A stretch of DNA of 64,000 nt from Oryzias latipes (lineage: Eukaryota > Chordata > Actinopteri > Beloniformes > Adrianichthyidae), in the NCBI RefSeq assembly GCF_002234675.1, contig NC_019859.2, positions 17,454,311-17,518,310 on the forward strand. The letters run 5' to 3'. The position numbers and the translations under genes were made by a program. Every line of letters begins with the position of its first letter. Within the stretch, counting starts at the first letter, position 1. Under the pieces are notes generated by a model. The model saw only the letters and a list, made by a program, of their open reading frames with translations, did not search any database and was not told where the DNA came from. Below, in pieces: positions 1 to 12,538 of the stretch.

Positions 1-170
1 TTTCCTCATTAAACTTTTCCCGTCTATTACACTGACCTATGTAGAAATGCTTTGTGTAGGCCCAACGTTTAAAATTTCACGTCATTTTCTTATTTAAACA
101 ATTTTATACACGCAGATTGTCTGAAGTTTTTCCTTGTGAAGTCAAATATTGTTTTTTATTCTGTCGTCAG

Positions 171-251
171 TTTATTCTGGGGAGGCTGCTACCATTGGCG
201 CGGAACGAGGAGGAGAGGCGCCGCCTCCGCCAAGTTTACGGTCCTAACTAA
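171..251 (+). CDS. Terminal exon of the small proline-rich gene (unit 0, cut by window start)
   Basis: The exon follows a pyrimidine-rich acceptor ending gtcgtcag and has 26 codons plus TAA. Its peptide contains LLPLARNEE, then an Arg-rich run, and ends YGPN. Read in phase 0 it continues the open frame of the upstream cassettes, which end in NQ. A good donor, gtaagt, begins just after the stop, so a 3' UTR intron is possible. The upstream exons lie outside the window. The family is unrecognised. Confidence 0.6.
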   Translation, partial: FILGRLLPLARNEEERRRLRQVYGPN

Positions 252-2033
252 AATGGTAAGTTTGACTACTCCTGCTTGTTGCGTGTGAACAGATGAGTCG
301 GTGATGTTATTTTTCAATCAAATGTGCATTAAAAAAGAGGAAATCTAAAAACAAAACAAAACAAAATAGAAAATAATGAAATAATAATTCAAAGAAAAGA
401 TTGACCTACAATTTTTGTTCTCTTTTATGATATTATTAGCTCATTTAAAGAAATCCACATTTTATTTAAGTCAAAAAATGATAGATTTTCTTGTTCAGCC
501 TGATCCAGTAGTCCATCACACTTTCGGTGGGGAGTGGCTTGGTGTCATAAAAGTCAGCCATGGGCATAGCAGAGTAGGCTAGCTCACCAAAGTGCTGCTT
601 TAATAAGTCGAATATAACAGCAGGTGTTTGAGAGTCGTCAGTCAATGGAAGATTACGTTAAGTCACTGTCACTACATCTCTAGCTTTTCCCAACAACTTA
701 GTTAAAACTTCAGTTTTCTGTTGTTGAACTGGAAATTCTTTCTTAGACAGAAAAAGCTCTACCATCTGAACCCACTCATAAACTGAGCATTTGTCACTCC
801 CATCACCTCTGTATATTGGTGGTTCCTTGACGTCAGACTGCATTACAAGTTTGACACCAGACAGGTTCAGCTCAGGATGACTTGGAGCTGTTTGAAAACT
901 GCTGTACGACAATGCTAACAATATATTTGTTTTCTTTTCAAACTAACGGACGCAAATCACAGAAGAGAACCCCGTCAAGGTGAGACATTTGTCTTGATAT
1001 TACAATTTGTTGTGTGTGGAAACAAACTATAGTTAGATACATTGTTTGTTAGATAAATATGCTTTCAGTGTTTTTTTCTTTGCCCATTGTACAATAAAAT
1101 GTAAGCTAACCACTCAGCTTGTAGGTACTTCAACGTTAACCGTTTAATGTATTTTTGCAGAATAACAGAAAGAAATGGAAAATCAAAATCCCCCACCACC
1201 TCCCCCACCCCCCCCAGGAAGATAACCCCCACCCCCTCCAAGGAACCCCCAACCTGCCCCCAGCCGTGGGCCCAGGCCCCTGGTCTGGCATACAGTGAAT
1301 GCCAGAGCGAAGGAAGCCCGCAGAGTCGCTTGGGAAAATCAGGTGAGTTTTCAGTGTTTTTTTTCTTTGCCCATTGTACAATAAAATGTAAGCTAACCAC
1401 TCAGCTTGTAGGTACTTCAACGTTAACCGTTTAATGTATTTTTGCAGAATAACAGAAAGAAATGGAAAATCAAAATCCCCCACCCCCCCCAGGAAGATAA
1501 CCCCCCACCCCCACCCCACCCAAGGAACCCCCAACCTGCCCACAGCCGTGGGCCAAGGCCCCTGGTCTGGCACGCCGATGTGAATCGCGCGAGGCGGGAC
1601 CGCAGAATCGCCAGCGACAATCAGGTGAGTTGAAAGTGTTTGCTCTAAAACACATCTTTCTCACATACGACACACCTCATTTCTCCACGATTTTTTTTCA
1701 AAACAGCACAATTTATAGTTACAAATACTCTTTTAAAATTGATTTCACATGAGAAAAAGACACATTTTAGCCTTTTTAGAGTTTTCCTCATTAAACTTTT
1801 CCCGTCTATTACACTGACCTATGTAGAAATGCTTTGTGTAGGCCCAACGTTTAAAATTTCACGTCATTTTCTTATTTAAACAATTTTATACACGCAGATT
1901 GTCTGAAGTTTTTCCTTGTGAAGTCAAATATTGTTTTTTATTCTGTCGTCAGTTTATTCTGGGGAGGCTGCTACCATTGGCGCGGAACGAGGAGGAGAGG
2001 CGCCGCCTCCGCCAAGTTTACGGTCCTAACTAA
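252..2033 (+). repeat. Array unit 1
   Basis: The unit contains the antisense gag-like fossil (466-921), a 5' exon with donor after 979, cassette A at 1161-1342, cassette B at 1448-1624, and the terminal exon at 1953-2033. In neither cassette does the ATG frame run through to the NQ end. The C-tract length differs from that of open copies. This unit is probably non-coding, or codes for something different. Confidence 0.85.
466..921 (-). mobile_element. gag-like fossil, Ty3/gypsy-like (array copy 1)
   Basis: The antisense fragment encodes a gag-like stretch with the hallmark DYWIRLN and an LKQHFGE segment, as in fish Ty3/gypsy gag proteins. It has no other retroelement parts beside it. It lies between the 3' flank of one terminal exon and the 5' exon of the next gene. 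It is broken. Confidence 0.7.
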
Positions 2034-3850
2034 AATGGTAAGTTTGACTACTCCTGCTTGTTGTGTGTGAACAGATGAGTCGGTGATGTTATTTTTCAAT
2101 CAAATGTGCATTAAAAAAGAGGAAATCTAAAAACAAAACAAAATAGAAAAAAAATGAAATAATAATTCAAAGAAAAGATTGACCTACAATTTTTGTTCTC
2201 TTTTATGATATTATTAGCTCATTTAAAGAAATCCACATTTTATTTAAGTCAAAAAATGATAGATTTTCTTGTTCAGCCTGATCCAGTAGTCCATCACACT
2301 TTCGGTGGGGAGTGGCTTGGTGTCATAAAAGTCAGCCATGGGCATAGCAGAGTAGGCTAGCTCACCAAAGTGCTGCTTTAATAAGTCGAATATAACAGCA
2401 GGTGTTTGAGAGTCGTCAGTCAATGGAAGATTACGTAAAGTCACTGTCACTACATCTCTAGCTTTTCCCAACAACTTAGTTAAAACTTCAGTTTTCTGTT
2501 GTTGAACTGGAAATTCTTTCTTAGACAGAAAAAGCTCTACCATCTGAACCCACTCATAAACTGAGCATTTGTCACTCCCATCACCTCTGTATATTGGTGG
2601 TTCCTTGACGTCAGACTGCATTACAAGTTTGACACCAGACAGGTTCAGCTCAGGATGACTTGGAGCTGTTTGAAAACTGCTGTACGACAATGCTAACAAT
2701 ATATTTGTTTTCTTTTCAAACTAACGGACGCAAATCACAGAAGAGAACCCCGTCAAGGTGAGACATTTGTCTTGATATTACAATTTGTTGTGTGTGGAAA
2801 CAAACTATAGTTAGATACATTGTTTGTTAGATAAATATGCTTTCAGTGTTTTTTTTCTTTGCCCATTGTACAATAAAATGTAAGCTAACCACTCAGCTTG
2901 TAGGTACTTCAACGTTAACCGTTTAATGTATTTTTGCAGAATAACAGAAAGAAATGGAAAATCAATATCCCCCACCACCACCCCCACCCCCCCAGGAAGA
3001 TAACTCCCCACCCCAACCCCACACCCAGGAAGATAACCCCCCACCCCCACCCCACCCAAGGAACCCCCAGCCGTGGGCCCAGGTCCCTGGTCTGGTATAC
3101 AGCAAATGCCAGAGCGAAGGAAGCCCGCACAGTCGCTTGGGGAAAATCAGGTGAGTTTTCAGTGTTTTTTTCTTTGCCCATTGTACAATAAAATGTAAGC
3201 TAACCACTCAGCTTGTAGGTACTTCAACGTTAACCGTTAAATGTATTTTTGCAGGATAACAGAAAGAAATGGAAAATCAAAATCCCCCACCACCCCCCCA
3301 CCCCCCCAGGAAGATAACCCCCCACCCCCACCCCACCCAAGGAACCCCCAACCTGCCCACAGCCGTGGGCCCAGGCCCCTGGTCTGGCACGCCGATGTGA
3401 ATCGCGCGAGGCGGGACCGCAGAATCGCCAGCGACAATCAGGTGAGTTGAAAGTGTTTGCTCTAAAACACATCTTTCTCACATACGACACACCTCATTTC
3501 TCCACGATTTGTTTTCAAAGAAGCACAATTTATAGTTACAAATACTCTTTTAAAATTGATTTCACATGAAAAAAAGACACATTTTAGCCTTTTTAGAGTT
3601 TTCCTCATTAAACTTTTCCCGTCTATTACACTGACCTATGTAGAAATGCTTTGTGTAGGCCCAACGTTTAAAATTTCACGTCATTTTCTTATTTAAACAA
3701 TTTTATACACGCAGATTGTCTGAAGTTTTTCCTTGTGAAGTCAAATATTGTTTTTTATTCTGTCGTCAGTTTATTCTGGGGAGGCTGCTACCATTGGCGC
3801 GGAACGAGGAGGAGAGGCGCCGCCTCCGCCAAGTTTACGGTCCTAACTAA
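2034..3850 (+). repeat. Array unit 2
   Basis: The gag-like fossil is at 2244-2699 and the 5' exon donor follows 2757. A longer cassette A lies at 2940-3150, lengthened by an internal duplication of the GGAAGATAAC-type segment. Cassette B is at 3255-3441 and the terminal exon at 3770-3850. The A cassette is open from its ATG but reaches the donor in another frame. The B cassette begins gataac after its acceptor instead of aataac. Confidence 0.85.
2244..2699 (-). mobile_element. gag-like fossil (array copy 2)
   Basis: Same fragment as copy 1, spanning about 150 codons. The last ten or so codons (KKIYHFLT end) and an overlapping AATAAA are also present in a right-array unit that has no gag. The gag-like piece was therefore placed against a pre-existing antisense 3' end. 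Confidence 0.7.
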
Positions 3851-4065
3851 AATGGTAAGTTTGACTACTCCTGCTTGTTGCGTGTGAACAGATGAGTCGG
3901 TGATGTTATTTTTCAATCAAATGTGCATTAAAAAAGAGGAAATCTAAAAACAAAACAAAAACAAAATAGAAAATAATGAAATAATAATTCAAAGAAAAGA
4001 TTGACCTACAATTTTTGTTCTCTTTTATGATATTATTAGCTCATTTAAAGAAATCCACATTTTAT

Positions 4066-4521
4066 TTAAGTCAAAAAATGATAGATTTTCTTGTTCAGCC
4101 TGATCCAGTAGTCCATCACACTTTCGGTGGGGAGTGGCTTGGTGTCATAAAAGTCAGCCATGGGCATAGCAGAGTAGGCTAGCTCACCAAAGTGCTGCTT
4201 TAATAAGTCGAATATAACAGCAGGTGTTTGAGAGTCGTCAGTCAATGGAAGATTACGTTAAGTCACTGTCACTACATCTCTAGCTTTTCCCAACAACTTA
4301 GTTAAAACTTCAGTTTTCTGTTGTTGAACTGGAAATTCTTTCTTAGACAGAAAAAGCTCTACCATCTGAACCCACTCATAAACTGAGCATTTGTCACTCC
4401 CATCACCTCTGTATATTGGTGGTTCCTTGACGTCAGACTGCATTACAAGTTTGACACCAGACAGGTTCAGCTCAGGATGACTTGGAGCTGTTTGAAAACT
4501 GCTGTACGACAATGCTAACAA
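4066..4521 (-). mobile_element. gag-like fossil (array copy 3)
   Basis: Same position in the unit and same family as copies 1 and 2. It groups with copy 1 in sequence. Broken. Confidence 0.7.
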
Positions 4522-4774
4522 TATATTTGTTTTCTTTTCAAACTAACGGACGCAAATCACAGAAGAGAACCCCGTCAAGGTGAGACATTTGTCTTGATAT
4601 TACAATTTGTTGTGTGTGGAAACAAACTATAGTTAGATACATTGTTTGTTAGATAAATATGCTTTCAGTGTTTTTTTCTTTGCCCATTGTACAATAAAAT
4701 GTAAGCTAACCACTCAGCTTGTAGGTACTTCAACGTTAACCGTTTAATGTATTTTTGCAGAATAACAGAAAGAA

Positions 4775-5630
4775 ATGGAAAATCAAAATCCCCCACCACC
4801 TCCCCCACCCCCCCAGGAAGATAACCCCCACCCCCTCCAAGGAACCCCCAACCTGCCCCAGCCGTGGCCCAGGCCCCTGGTCTGGCATACAGTGAATGCC
4901 AGAGCGAAGGAAGCCCGCAGAGTCGCTTGGGAAAATCAGGTGAGTTTTCAGTGTTTTTTTTCTTTGCCCATTGTACAATAAAATGTAAGCTAACCACTCA
5001 GCTTGTAGGTACTTCAACGTTAACCGTTTAATGTATTTTTGCAGAATAACAGAAAGAAATGGAAAATCAAAATCCCCCACCCCCCCAGGAAGATAACCCC
5101 CCACCCCCACCCCACCCAAGGAACCCCCAACCTGCCCACAGCCGTGGGCCAAGGCCCCTGGTCTGGCACGCCGATGTGAATCGCGCGAGGCGGGACCGCA
5201 GAATCGCCAGCGACAATCAGGTGAGTTGAAAGTGTTTGCTCTAAAACACATCTTTCTCACATACGACACACCTCATTTCTCCACGATTTGTTTTCAAAGA
5301 CAGCACAATTTATAGTTACAAATACTCTTTTAAAATTGATTTCACATGAAAAAAAGACACATTTTAGCCTTTTTAGAGTTTTCCTCATTAAACTTTTCCC
5401 GTCTATTACACTGACCTATGTAGAAATGCTTTGTGTAGGCCCAACGTTTAAAATTTCACGTCATTTTCTTATTTAAACAATTTTATACACGCAGATTGTC
5501 TGAAGTTTTTCCTTGTGAAGTCAAATATTGTTTTTTATTCTGTCGTCAGTTTATTCTGGGGAGGCTGCTACCATTGGCGCGGAACGAGGAGGAGAGGCGC
5601 CGCCTCCGCCAAGTTTACGGTCCTAACTAA
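4775..5630 (+). CDS. Small proline-rich protein, A-type model (exons 4775-4939 and 5550-5630)
   Basis: Exon 1 codes 55 residues: an eight-proline run after MENQN, then QEDN, a second Pro-rich part, PRPLVWH and a basic/acidic helix ending RVAWENQ. It ends CAG before gtgagt in phase 0. The terminal exon adds 26 residues in phase 0, for a predicted 81 aa. The model must skip cassette B (5045-5220), because a cassette carries 14 untranslated bases and serial joining would shift the frame. No signal peptide or membrane segment is visible. The helical tail rich in Arg and Glu could be an interaction surface. I recognise no family. Splicing and expression are inferred. Confidence 0.45.
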
Positions 5631-7412
5631 AATGGTAAGTTTGACTACTCCTGCTTGTTGCGTGTGAACAGATGAGTCGGTGATGTTATTTTTCAATCAA
5701 ATGTGCATTAAAAAAGAGGAAATCTAAAAACAAAACAAAAACAAAATAGAAAATAATGAAATAATAATTCAAAGAAAAGATTGACCTACAATTTTTGTTC
5801 TCTTTTATGATATTATTAGCTCATTTAAAGAAATCCACATTTTATTTAAGTCAAAAAATGATAGATTTTCTTGTTCAGCCTGATCCAGTAGTCCATCACA
5901 CTTTCGGTGGGGAGTGGCTTGGTGTCATAAAAGTCAGCCATGGGCATAGCAGAGTAGGCTAGCTCACCAAAGTGCTGCTTTAATAAGTCGAATATAACAG
6001 CAGGTGTTTGAGAGTCGTCAGTCAATGGAAGATTACGTTAAGTCACTGTCACTACATCTCTAGCTTTTCCCAACAACTTAGTTAAAACTTCAGTTTTCTG
6101 TTGTTGAACTGGAAATTCTTTCTTAGACAGAAAAAGCTCTACCATCTGAACCCACTCATAAACTGAGCATTTGTCACTCCCATCACCTCTGTATATTGGT
6201 GGTTCCTTGACGTCAGACTGCATTACAAGTTTGACACCAGACAGGTTCAGCTCAGGATGACTTGGAGCTGTTTGAAAACTGCTGTACGACAATGCTAACA
6301 ATATATTTGTTTTCTTTTCAAACTAACGGACGCAAATCACAGAAGAGAACCCCGTCAAGGTGAGACATTTGTCTTGATATTACAATTTGTTGTGTGTGGA
6401 AACAAACTATAGTTAGATACATTGTTTGTTAGATAAATATGCTTTCAGTGTTTTTTTCTTTGCCCATTGTACAATAAAATGTAAGCTAACCACTCAGCTT
6501 GTAGGTACTTCAACGTTAACCGTTTAATGTATTTTTGCAGAATAACAGAAAGAAATGGAAAATCAAAATCCCCCACCACCTCCCCCACCCCCCCAGGAAG
6601 ATAACCCCCACCCCCTCCAAGGAACCCCCAACCTGCCCCCAGCCGTGGGCCCAGGCCCCTGGTCTGGCATACAGTGAATGCCAGAGCGAAGGAAGCCCGC
6701 AGAGTCGCTTGGGAAAATCAGGTGAGTTTTCAGTGTTTTTTTTCTTTGCCCATTGTACAATAAAATGTAAGCTAACCACTCAGCTTGTAGGTACTTCAAC
6801 GTTAACCGTTTAATGTATTTTTGCAGAATAACAGAAAGAAATGGAAAATCAAAATCCCCCACCCCCCCCAGGAAGATAACCCCCCACCCCCACCCCACCC
6901 AAGGAACCCCCAACCTGCCCACAGCCGTGGGCCAAGGCCCCTGGTCTGGCACGCCGATGTGAATCGCGCGAGGCGGGACCGCAGAATCGCCAGCGACAAT
7001 CAGGTGAGTTGAAAGTGTTTGCTCTAAAACACATCTTTCTCACATACGACACACCTCATTTCTCCACGATTTTTTTTCAAAACAGCACAATTTATAGTTA
7101 CAAATACTCTTTTAAAATTGATTTCACATGAGAAAAAGACACATTTTAGCCTTTTTAGAGTTTTCCTCATTAAACTTTTCCCGTCTATTACACTGACCTA
7201 TGTAGAAATGCTTTGTGTAGGCCCAACGTTTAAAATTTCACGTCATTTTCTTATTTAAACAATTTTATACACGCAGATTGTCTGAAGTTTTTCCTTGTGA
7301 AGTCAAATATTGTTTTTTATTCTGTCGTCAGTTTATTCTGGGGAGGCTGCTACCATTGGCGCGGAACGAGGAGGAGAGGCGCCGCCTCCGCCAAGTTTAC
7401 GGTCCTAACTAA
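5631..7412 (+). repeat. Array unit 4
   Basis: Near copy of unit 1 at a shift of about 5,380 bp. Parts: gag-like fossil 5846-6301, cassette A 6541-6721, cassette B 6827-7003, terminal exon 7332-7412. Neither cassette is open from its ATG to the donor. Confidence 0.85.
5846..6301 (-). mobile_element. gag-like fossil (array copy 4)
   Basis: Same family and position, grouping with copies 1 and 3. Broken. Confidence 0.7.
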
Positions 7413-9234
7413 AATGGTAAGTTTGACTACTCCTGCTTGTTGTGTGTGAACAGATGAGTCGGTGATGTTATTTTTCAATCAAATGTGCATTAAAAAAGAG
7501 GAAATCTAAAAACAAAACAAAATAGAAAAAAAAATGAAATAATAATTCAAAGAAAAGATTGACCTACAATTTTTGTTCTCTTTTATGATATTATTAGCTC
7601 ATTTAAAGAAATCCACATTTTATTTAAGTCAAAAAATGATAGATTTTCTTGTTCAGCCTGATCCAGTAGTCCATCACACTTTCGGTGGGGAGTGGCTTGG
7701 TGTCATAAAAGTCAGCCATGGGCATAGCAGAGTAGGCTAGCTCACCAAAGTGCTGCTTTAATAAGTCGAATATAACAGCAGGTGTTTGAGAGTCGTCAGT
7801 CAATGGAAGATTACGTAAAGTCACTGTCACTACATCTCTAGCTTTTCCCAACAACTTAGTTAAAACTTCAGTTTTCTGTTGTTGAACTGGAAATTCTTTC
7901 TTAGACAGAAAAAGCTCTACCATCTGAACCCACTCATAAACTGAGCATTTGTCACTCCCATCACCTCTGTATATTGGTGGTTCCTTGACGTCAGACTGCA
8001 TTACAAGTTTGACACCAGACAGGTTCAGCTCAGGATGACTTGGAGCTGTTTGAAAACTGCTGTACGACAATGCTAACAATATATTTGTTTTCTTTTCAAA
8101 CTAACGGACGCAAATCACAGAAGAGAACCCCGTCAAGGTGAGACATTTGTCTTGATATTACAATTTGTTGTGTGTGGAAACAAACTATAGTTAGATACAT
8201 TGTTTGTTAGATAAATATGCTTTCAGTGTTTTTTTTCTTTGCCCATTGTACAATAAAATGTAAGCTAACCACTCAGCTTGTAGGTACTTCAACGTTAACC
8301 GTTTAATGTATTTTTGCAGAATAACAGAAAGAAATGGAAAATCAATATCCCCCACCACCACTCCCCCCACCCCCCCAGGAAGATAACTCCCCACCCCAAC
8401 CCCACACCCAGGAAGATAACCCCCCACCCCCACCCCACCCAAGGAACCCCCAGCCGTGGGCCCAGGTCCCTGGTCTGGTATACAGCAAATGCCAGAGCGA
8501 AGGAAGCCCGCACAGTCGCTTGGGGAAAATCAGGTGAGTTTTCAGTGTTTTTTTTCTTTGCCCATTGTACAATAAAATGTAAGCTAACCACTCAGCTTGT
8601 AGGTACTTCAACGTTAACCGTTAAATGTATTTTTGCAGGATAACAGAAAGAAATGGAAAATCAAAATCCCCCACCACCCCCCCACCCCCCCAGGAAGATA
8701 ACCCCCCACCCCCACCCCACCCAAGGAACCCCCAACCTGCCCACAGCCGTGGGCCCAGGCCCCTGGTCTGGCACGCCGATGTGAATCGCGCGAGGCGGGA
8801 CCGCAGAATCGCCAGCGACAATCAGGTGAGTTGAAAGTGTTTGCTCTAAAACACATCTTTCTCACATACGACACACCTCATTTCTCCACGATTTGTTTTC
8901 AAAGAAGCACAATTTATAGTTACAAATACTCTTTTAAAATTGATTTCACATGAAAAAAAGACACATTTTAGCCTTTTTAGAGTTTTCCTCATTAAACTTT
9001 TCCCGTCTATTACACTGACCTATGTAGAAATGCTTTGTGTAGGCCCAACGTTTAAAATTTCACGTCATTTTCTTATTTAAACAATTTTATACACGCAGAT
9101 TGTCTGAAGTTTTTCCTTGTGAAGTCAAATATTGTTTTTTATTCTGTCGTCAGTTTATTCTGGGGAGGCTGCTACCATTGGCGCGGAACGAGGAGGAGAG
9201 GCGCCGCCTCCGCCAAGTTTACGGTCCTAACTAA
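7413..9234 (+). repeat. Array unit 5
   Basis: Near copy of unit 2. Parts: gag-like fossil 7624-8079, long cassette A 8320-8533, cassette B 8639-8824, terminal exon 9154-9234. Cassette A is three bases longer than its twin in unit 2, inside the CCAC tract. Confidence 0.85.
7624..8079 (-). mobile_element. gag-like fossil (array copy 5)
   Basis: Same family and position, grouping with copy 2. Confidence 0.7.
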
Positions 9235-11016
9235 AATGGTAAGTTTGACTACTCCTGCTTGTTGCGTGTGAACAGATGAGTCGGTGATGTTATTTTTCAA
9301 TCAAATGTGCATTAAAAAAGAGGAAATCTAAAAACAAAACAAAAACAAAATAGAAAATAATGAAATAATAATTCAAAGAAAAGATTGACCTACAATTTTT
9401 GTTCTCTTTTATGATATTATTAGCTCATTTAAAGAAATCCACATTTTATTTAAGTCAAAAAATGATAGATTTTCTTGTTCAGCCTGATCCAGTAGTCCAT
9501 CACACTTTCGGTGGGGAGTGGCTTGGTGTCATAAAAGTCAGCCATGGGCATAGCAGAGTAGGCTAGCTCACCAAAGTGCTGCTTTAATAAGTCGAATATA
9601 ACAGCAGGTGTTTGAGAGTCGTCAGTCAATGGAAGATTACGTTAAGTCACTGTCACTACATCTCTAGCTTTTCCCAACAACTTAGTTAAAACTTCAGTTT
9701 TCTGTTGTTGAACTGGAAATTCTTTCTTAGACAGAAAAAGCTCTACCATCTGAACCCACTCATAAACTGAGCATTTGTCACTCCCATCACCTCTGTATAT
9801 TGGTGGTTCCTTGACGTCAGACTGCATTACAAGTTTGACACCAGACAGGTTCAGCTCAGGATGACTTGGAGCTGTTTGAAAACTGCTGTACGACAATGCT
9901 AACAATATATTTGTTTTCTTTTCAAACTAACGGACGCAAATCACAGAAGAGAACCCCGTCAAGGTGAGACATTTGTCTTGATATTACAATTTGTTGTGTG
10001 TGGAAACAAACTATAGTTAGATACATTGTTTGTTAGATAAATATGCTTTCAGTGTTTTTTTCTTTGCCCATTGTACAATAAAATGTAAGCTAACCACTCA
10101 GCTTGTAGGTACTTCAACGTTAACCGTTTAATGTATTTTTGCAGAATAACAGAAAGAAATGGAAAATCAAAATCCCCCACCACCTCCCCCACCCCCCCAG
10201 GAAGATAACCCCCACCCCCTCCAAGGAACCCCCAACCTGCCCCCAGCCGTGGGCCCAGGCCCCTGGTCTGGCATACAGTGAATGCCAGAGCGAAGGAAGC
10301 CCGCAGAGTCGCTTGGGAAAATCAGGTGAGTTTTCAGTGTTTTTTTTCTTTGCCCATTGTACAATAAAATGTAAGCTAACCACTCAGCTTGTAGGTACTT
10401 CAACGTTAACCGTTTAATGTATTTTTGCAGAATAACAGAAAGAAATGGAAAATCAAAATCCCCCACCCCCCCCAGGAAGATAACCCCCCACCCCCACCCC
10501 ACCCAAGGAACCCCCAACCTGCCCACAGCCGTGGGCCAAGGCCCCTGGTCTGGCACGCCGATGTGAATCGCGCGAGGCGGGACCGCAGAATCGCCAGCGA
10601 CAATCAGGTGAGTTGAAAGTGTTTGCTCTAAAACACATCTTTCTCACATACGACACACCTCATTTCTCCACGATTTTTTTTCAAAACAGCACAATTTATA
10701 GTTACAAATACTCTTTTAAAATTGATTTCACATGAGAAAAAGACACATTTTAGCCTTTTTAGAGTTTTCCTCATTAAACTTTTCCCGTCTATTACACTGA
10801 CCTATGTAGAAATGCTTTGTGTAGGCCCAACGTTTAAAATTTCACGTCATTTTCTTATTTAAACAATTTTATACACGCAGATTGTCTGAAGTTTTTCCTT
10901 GTGAAGTCAAATATTGTTTTTTATTCTGTCGTCAGTTTATTCTGGGGAGGCTGCTACCATTGGCGCGGAACGAGGAGGAGAGGCGCCGCCTCCGCCAAGT
11001 TTACGGTCCTAACTAA
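9235..11016 (+). repeat. Array unit 6
   Basis: Near copy of units 1 and 4. Parts: gag-like fossil 9450-9905, cassette A 10145-10324, cassette B 10431-10607, terminal exon 10936-11016. Confidence 0.85.
9450..9905 (-). mobile_element. gag-like fossil (array copy 6)
   Basis: Same family and position, grouping with copy 3. Broken. Confidence 0.7.
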
Positions 11017-11226
11017 AATGGTAAGTTTGACTACTCCTGCTTGTTGTGTGTGAACAGATGAGTCGGTGATGTTATTTTTCAATCAAATGTGCATTAAAAA
11101 AGAGGAAATCTAAAAACAAAACAAAATAGAAAAAAAATGAAATAATAATTCAAAGAAAAGATTGACCTACAATTTTTGTTCTCTTTTATGATATTATTAG
11201 CTCATTTAAAGAAATCCACATTTTAT

Positions 11227-11682
11227 TTAAGTCAAAAAATGATAGATTTTCTTGTTCAGCCTGATCCAGTAGTCCATCACACTTTCGGTGGGGAGTGGCT
11301 TGGTGTCATAAAAGTCAGCCATGGGCATAGCAGAGTAGGCTAGCTCACCAAAGTGCTGCTTTAATAAGTCGAATATAACAGCAGGTGTTTGAGAGTCGTC
11401 AGTCAATGGAAGATTACGTAAAGTCACTGTCACTACATCTCTAGCTTTTCCCAACAACTTAGTTAAAACTTCAGTTTTCTGTTGTTGAACTGGAAATTCT
11501 TTCTTAGACAGAAAAAGCTCTACCATCTGAACCCACTCATAAACTGAGCATTTGTCACTCCCATCACCTCTGTATATTGGTGGTTCCTTGACGTCAGACT
11601 GCATTACAAGTTTGACACCAGACAGGTTCAGCTCAGGATGACTTGGAGCTGTTTGAAAACTGCTGTACGACAATGCTAACAA
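11227..11682 (-). mobile_element. gag-like fossil (array copy 7)
   Basis: Same family and position, grouping with copies 2 and 5. Confidence 0.7.
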
Positions 11683-12538
11683 TATATTTGTTTTCTTTTC
11701 AAACTAACGGACGCAAATCACAGAAGAGAACCCCGTCAAGGTGAGACATTTGTCTTGATATTACAATTTGTTGTGTGTGGAAACAAACTATAGTTAGATA
11801 CATTGTTTGTTAGATAAATATGCTTTCAGTGTTTTTTTCTTTGCCCATTGTACAATAAAATGTAAGCTAACCACTCAGCTTGTAGGTACTTCAACGTTAA
11901 CCGTTTAATGTATTTTTGCAGAATAACAGAAAGAAATGGAAAATCAAAATCCCCCACCACCTCCCCCCACCCCCCCAGGAAGATAACCCCCACCCCCTCC
12001 AAGGAACCCCCAACCTGCCCCCAGCCGTGGGCCCAGGCCCCTGGTCTGGCATACAGTGAATGCCAGAGCGAAGGAAGCCCGCAGAGTCGCTTGGGAAAAT
12101 CAGGTGAGTTTTCAGTGTTTTTTTTCTTTGCCCATTGTACAATAAAATGTAAGCTAACCACTCAGCTTGTAGGTACTTCAACGTTAACCGTTTAATGTAT
12201 TTTTGCAGAATAACAGAAAGAAATGGAAAATCAATATCCCCCACCACCACCCCCACCCCCCCAGGAAGATAACTCCCCACCCCGACCCCACACCCAGGAA
12301 GATAACCCCCCACCCCCACCCCACCCAAGGAACCCCCAGCCGTGGGCCCAGGCCCCTGGTCTGGCATACAGCGAATGCCAGAGCGAAGGAAGCCCGCAGA
12401 GTCGCTTGGGGAAAATCAGGTGAGTTTTCAGTGTTTTTTTTCTTTGCCCATTGTACAATAAAATGTAAGCTAACCACTCAGCTTGTAGGTACTTCAACGT
12501 TAACCGTTAAATGTATTTTTGCAGGATAACAGAAAGAA

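Larger units (their letters stand above)
3851..5630 (+). repeat. Array unit 3
   Basis: Parts: gag-like fossil 4066-4521, 5' exon donor after 4579, cassette A 4761-4939, cassette B 5045-5220, terminal exon 5550-5630. Cassette A is one of only two A-type cassettes in the left array whose ATG frame runs intact to the NQ end. Confidence 0.85.

Noticed and set aside
1136-1573. Long Gly/Trp-rich minus-strand frames across the cassettes
   Set aside because: They are antisense shadows of the C-rich tracts (GGG = Gly, TGG = Trp) and cross intron sequence.
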